Assembly (NCBI GenBank): GCA_024403235.1
Contig: JAKSSF010000002.1
Coordinates: forward strand, 1-64,000
Length of the DNA stretch: 64,000 nucleotides
DNA from: Lachnospiraceae bacterium
GTDB taxonomy: Bacteria; Bacillota; Clostridia; Lachnospirales; Lachnospiraceae
Direction: 5' to 3'
The notes under the pieces: model-generated
Told to the model about the DNA's origin: nothing
Seen by the model: the letters and a program-made list of their open reading frames with translations, nothing else
Databases searched by the model: none
Position numbers and translations under genes: made by a program
In this document: positions 63,017 to 64,000 of the stretch, in pieces
Position numbering within the stretch: position 1 is the stretch's first letter
Layout: each line of letters starts with the position of its first letter

Positions 63017-64000
63017 ATGAAAGAAAAAAGAAAGAAAGGACCAAATGAAAAATTGCAGAAAATCAGAACCGGCATTAGTTTTCTTTCTGCCTGTGGGATT
63101 ATTCTGATATTCGCGCTATTTTGCAGTGGCAGAGTAGGGTGGTTTTATTTGCTTGCCATTCTTTTGGCACCTGCTTTTTCTGTTCTTTCTCTACATTTTT
63201 TGGGAAAAGATTTAGACATAGAAGTTACTCCCACGGAAGCACTTTGTGGAAAAGGGGATAGATTTCTTTTGACCATTCATTTGAAAAATAAGAGTTTTCT
63301 TCCCATACCGGGAATACAGTTGCAACTGGTAGAAAACGGTCATTTAAAAACAGAAAGGAAAACTTTTTGGATTTCCCTTTTTTCCAAAGAAGAAAGAAAC
63401 ATTCAAATTCCTTATAGCTGTGAATATTCCGGTGGTTCATATGCTGGAATAGAAAGCTTATGGGTTCAGGATTTCTTTGGTATTACCAAAAAACAAATTT
63501 CGATATTACATTCAAATAAAGCATTGGTAGGAGTTTTGCCCTCTATCCTAGAGATGACAGACAATCATCCTGTGTTATCACCACTATTGGAGCATACTTT
63601 TTTACAGGGAGATCAGGAGGAACCTATTGAGGAAGCCAGCAGAGTGTTTGGCGGTACTCCAGGGTATGAATATAGAGAGTATGTACCGGGAGATCCGTTG
63701 AAAAGAATTCATAGTAAACTATCGGCGAAAAAGGATCAATTATTTGTCAGATTGGATGATAAACTAACCGTCAGTACTATGTCCTTCTTTTGCACAACAG
63801 GGTTTAGTGCTTGGGAATTAGAAAGCAGTGAATTGTTTCCCTTTGCTTCTTCTCTAGAAAAAAAGGCTTTACTATGCCAAAATGCATTGGAATTATCAAT
63901 GGGTATTGTATTTGCCTTTTTAAAACGGGAGTATGCAGTAGAGTTTTATTTAGAAAAAGAAGATGGTTGGAAAAAGCTTTTGATTTTAAAGGAAGAGGAT
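63017..64000 (+). CDS. DUF58-domain protein, 3' end outside window
   Basis: The frame stays open to the window end: 328 codons visible. After a charged start, two helices (about 19-36 and 41-57) lie at the membrane. The DUF58 signature, REYVPGDPLKRIHSKLSAKKDQLFVRL, lies near residue 217. These proteins pair with MoxR ATPases and often with a transglutaminase. ATG 63017 follows TAGGAAAG, in the MoxR operon. Confidence 0.88.
   Translation, partial: MKEKRKKGPNEKLQKIRTGISFLSACGIILIFALFCSGRVGWFYLLAILLAPAFSVLSLHFLGKDLDIEVTPTEALCGKGDRFLLTIHLKNKSFLPIPGIQLQLVENGHLKTERKTFWISLFSKEERNIQIPYSCEYSGGSYAGIESLWVQDFFGITKKQISILHSNKALVGVLPSILEMTDNHPVLSPLLEHTFLQGDQEEPIEEASRVFGGTPGYEYREYVPGDPLKRIHSKLSAKKDQLFVRLDDKLTVSTMSFFCTTGFSAWELESSELFPFASSLEKKALLCQNALELSMGIVFAFLKREYAVEFYLEKEDGWKKLLILKEED

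Overview
The window looks like a chromosomal segment of a low-GC, anaerobic, spore-forming Gram-positive bacterium, most probably a member of the Lachnospiraceae (Clostridia). The signs are a six-gene Rnf complex, an ATP-dependent PEP carboxykinase, SleB-, SpoIID- and high-cysteine-type sporulation proteins, a purine pathway ending in separate AICAR transformylase and PurO-type IMP cyclohydrolase, purine-rich Shine-Dalgarno sites and simple TTGACA/TATAAT promoters. No rRNA, tRNA, CRISPR array or complete insertion sequence was seen. One structured RNA, 6S RNA, is recognisable.

Region 1 (1-10,500) is a mosaic accessory region. It holds unrelated single genes: an Rpn-like nuclease (one complete copy, one cut by the window edge), an EndA-type nuclease, a C-GCAxxG-C-C protein, a YunG-like protein, an ArsC/Spx-like protein, an ADP-ribosylglycohydrolase, an HTH-AAA-PD(D/E)XK protein, a zinc-ribbon protein with an Asp/Trp tail, a VOC protein and a possible AlkZ relative. 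Between them lie gene scars (HAD nucleotidase, CpsB/YwqE phosphatase, a coiled-coil tail, Rpn tail, ArsC tail). The tails nearly all keep the 3' end of the lost gene.

Region 2 (10,500-13,200) is a cadmium/zinc efflux operon: HMA chaperone, P1B ATPase and ArsR/SmtB sensor. It sits behind a strong promoter with a perfect SmtB/CadC-like operator. Region 3 (13,200-18,800) has TetR and RpiR regulators, a flavoprotein, CMP kinase with a damaged P-loop, IspH and ribosomal protein S1. Region 4 (18,800-28,700) has CheR, a YprB-like exonuclease on the minus strand, rnfCDGEAB, a membrane-anchored GH25 lysozyme, a convergent AP2/HNH-like protein and a SleB-type hydrolase.

Region 5 (28,700-48,300) is core metabolism and signalling: thrC, two diguanylate cyclases and a PilZ protein, an M24 peptidase, pckA, 6S RNA, a SpoIID-like protein, a YihY protein, an M18 aminopeptidase, queA, aroA and tyrA on the minus strand, and an EF-G paralogue. 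Region 6 (48,300-53,400) has mazG, leuS and the last two steps of IMP synthesis.

Region 7 (53,400-60,650) is a second accessory block and the best candidate for an uncharacterised system. It contains a lipoprotein, a surface protein broken by an in-frame stop, a lipoprotein-type LHH nuclease toxin overlapping a SUKH immunity gene, a small EF-hand protein, an EcsC-like protein, a run of hairpins and an HTH protein with an unusual C-terminal domain. Region 8 (60,800-64,000) has three small minus-strand genes, including a high-cysteine protein, then a MoxR ATPase and a DUF58 gene cut by the window end.
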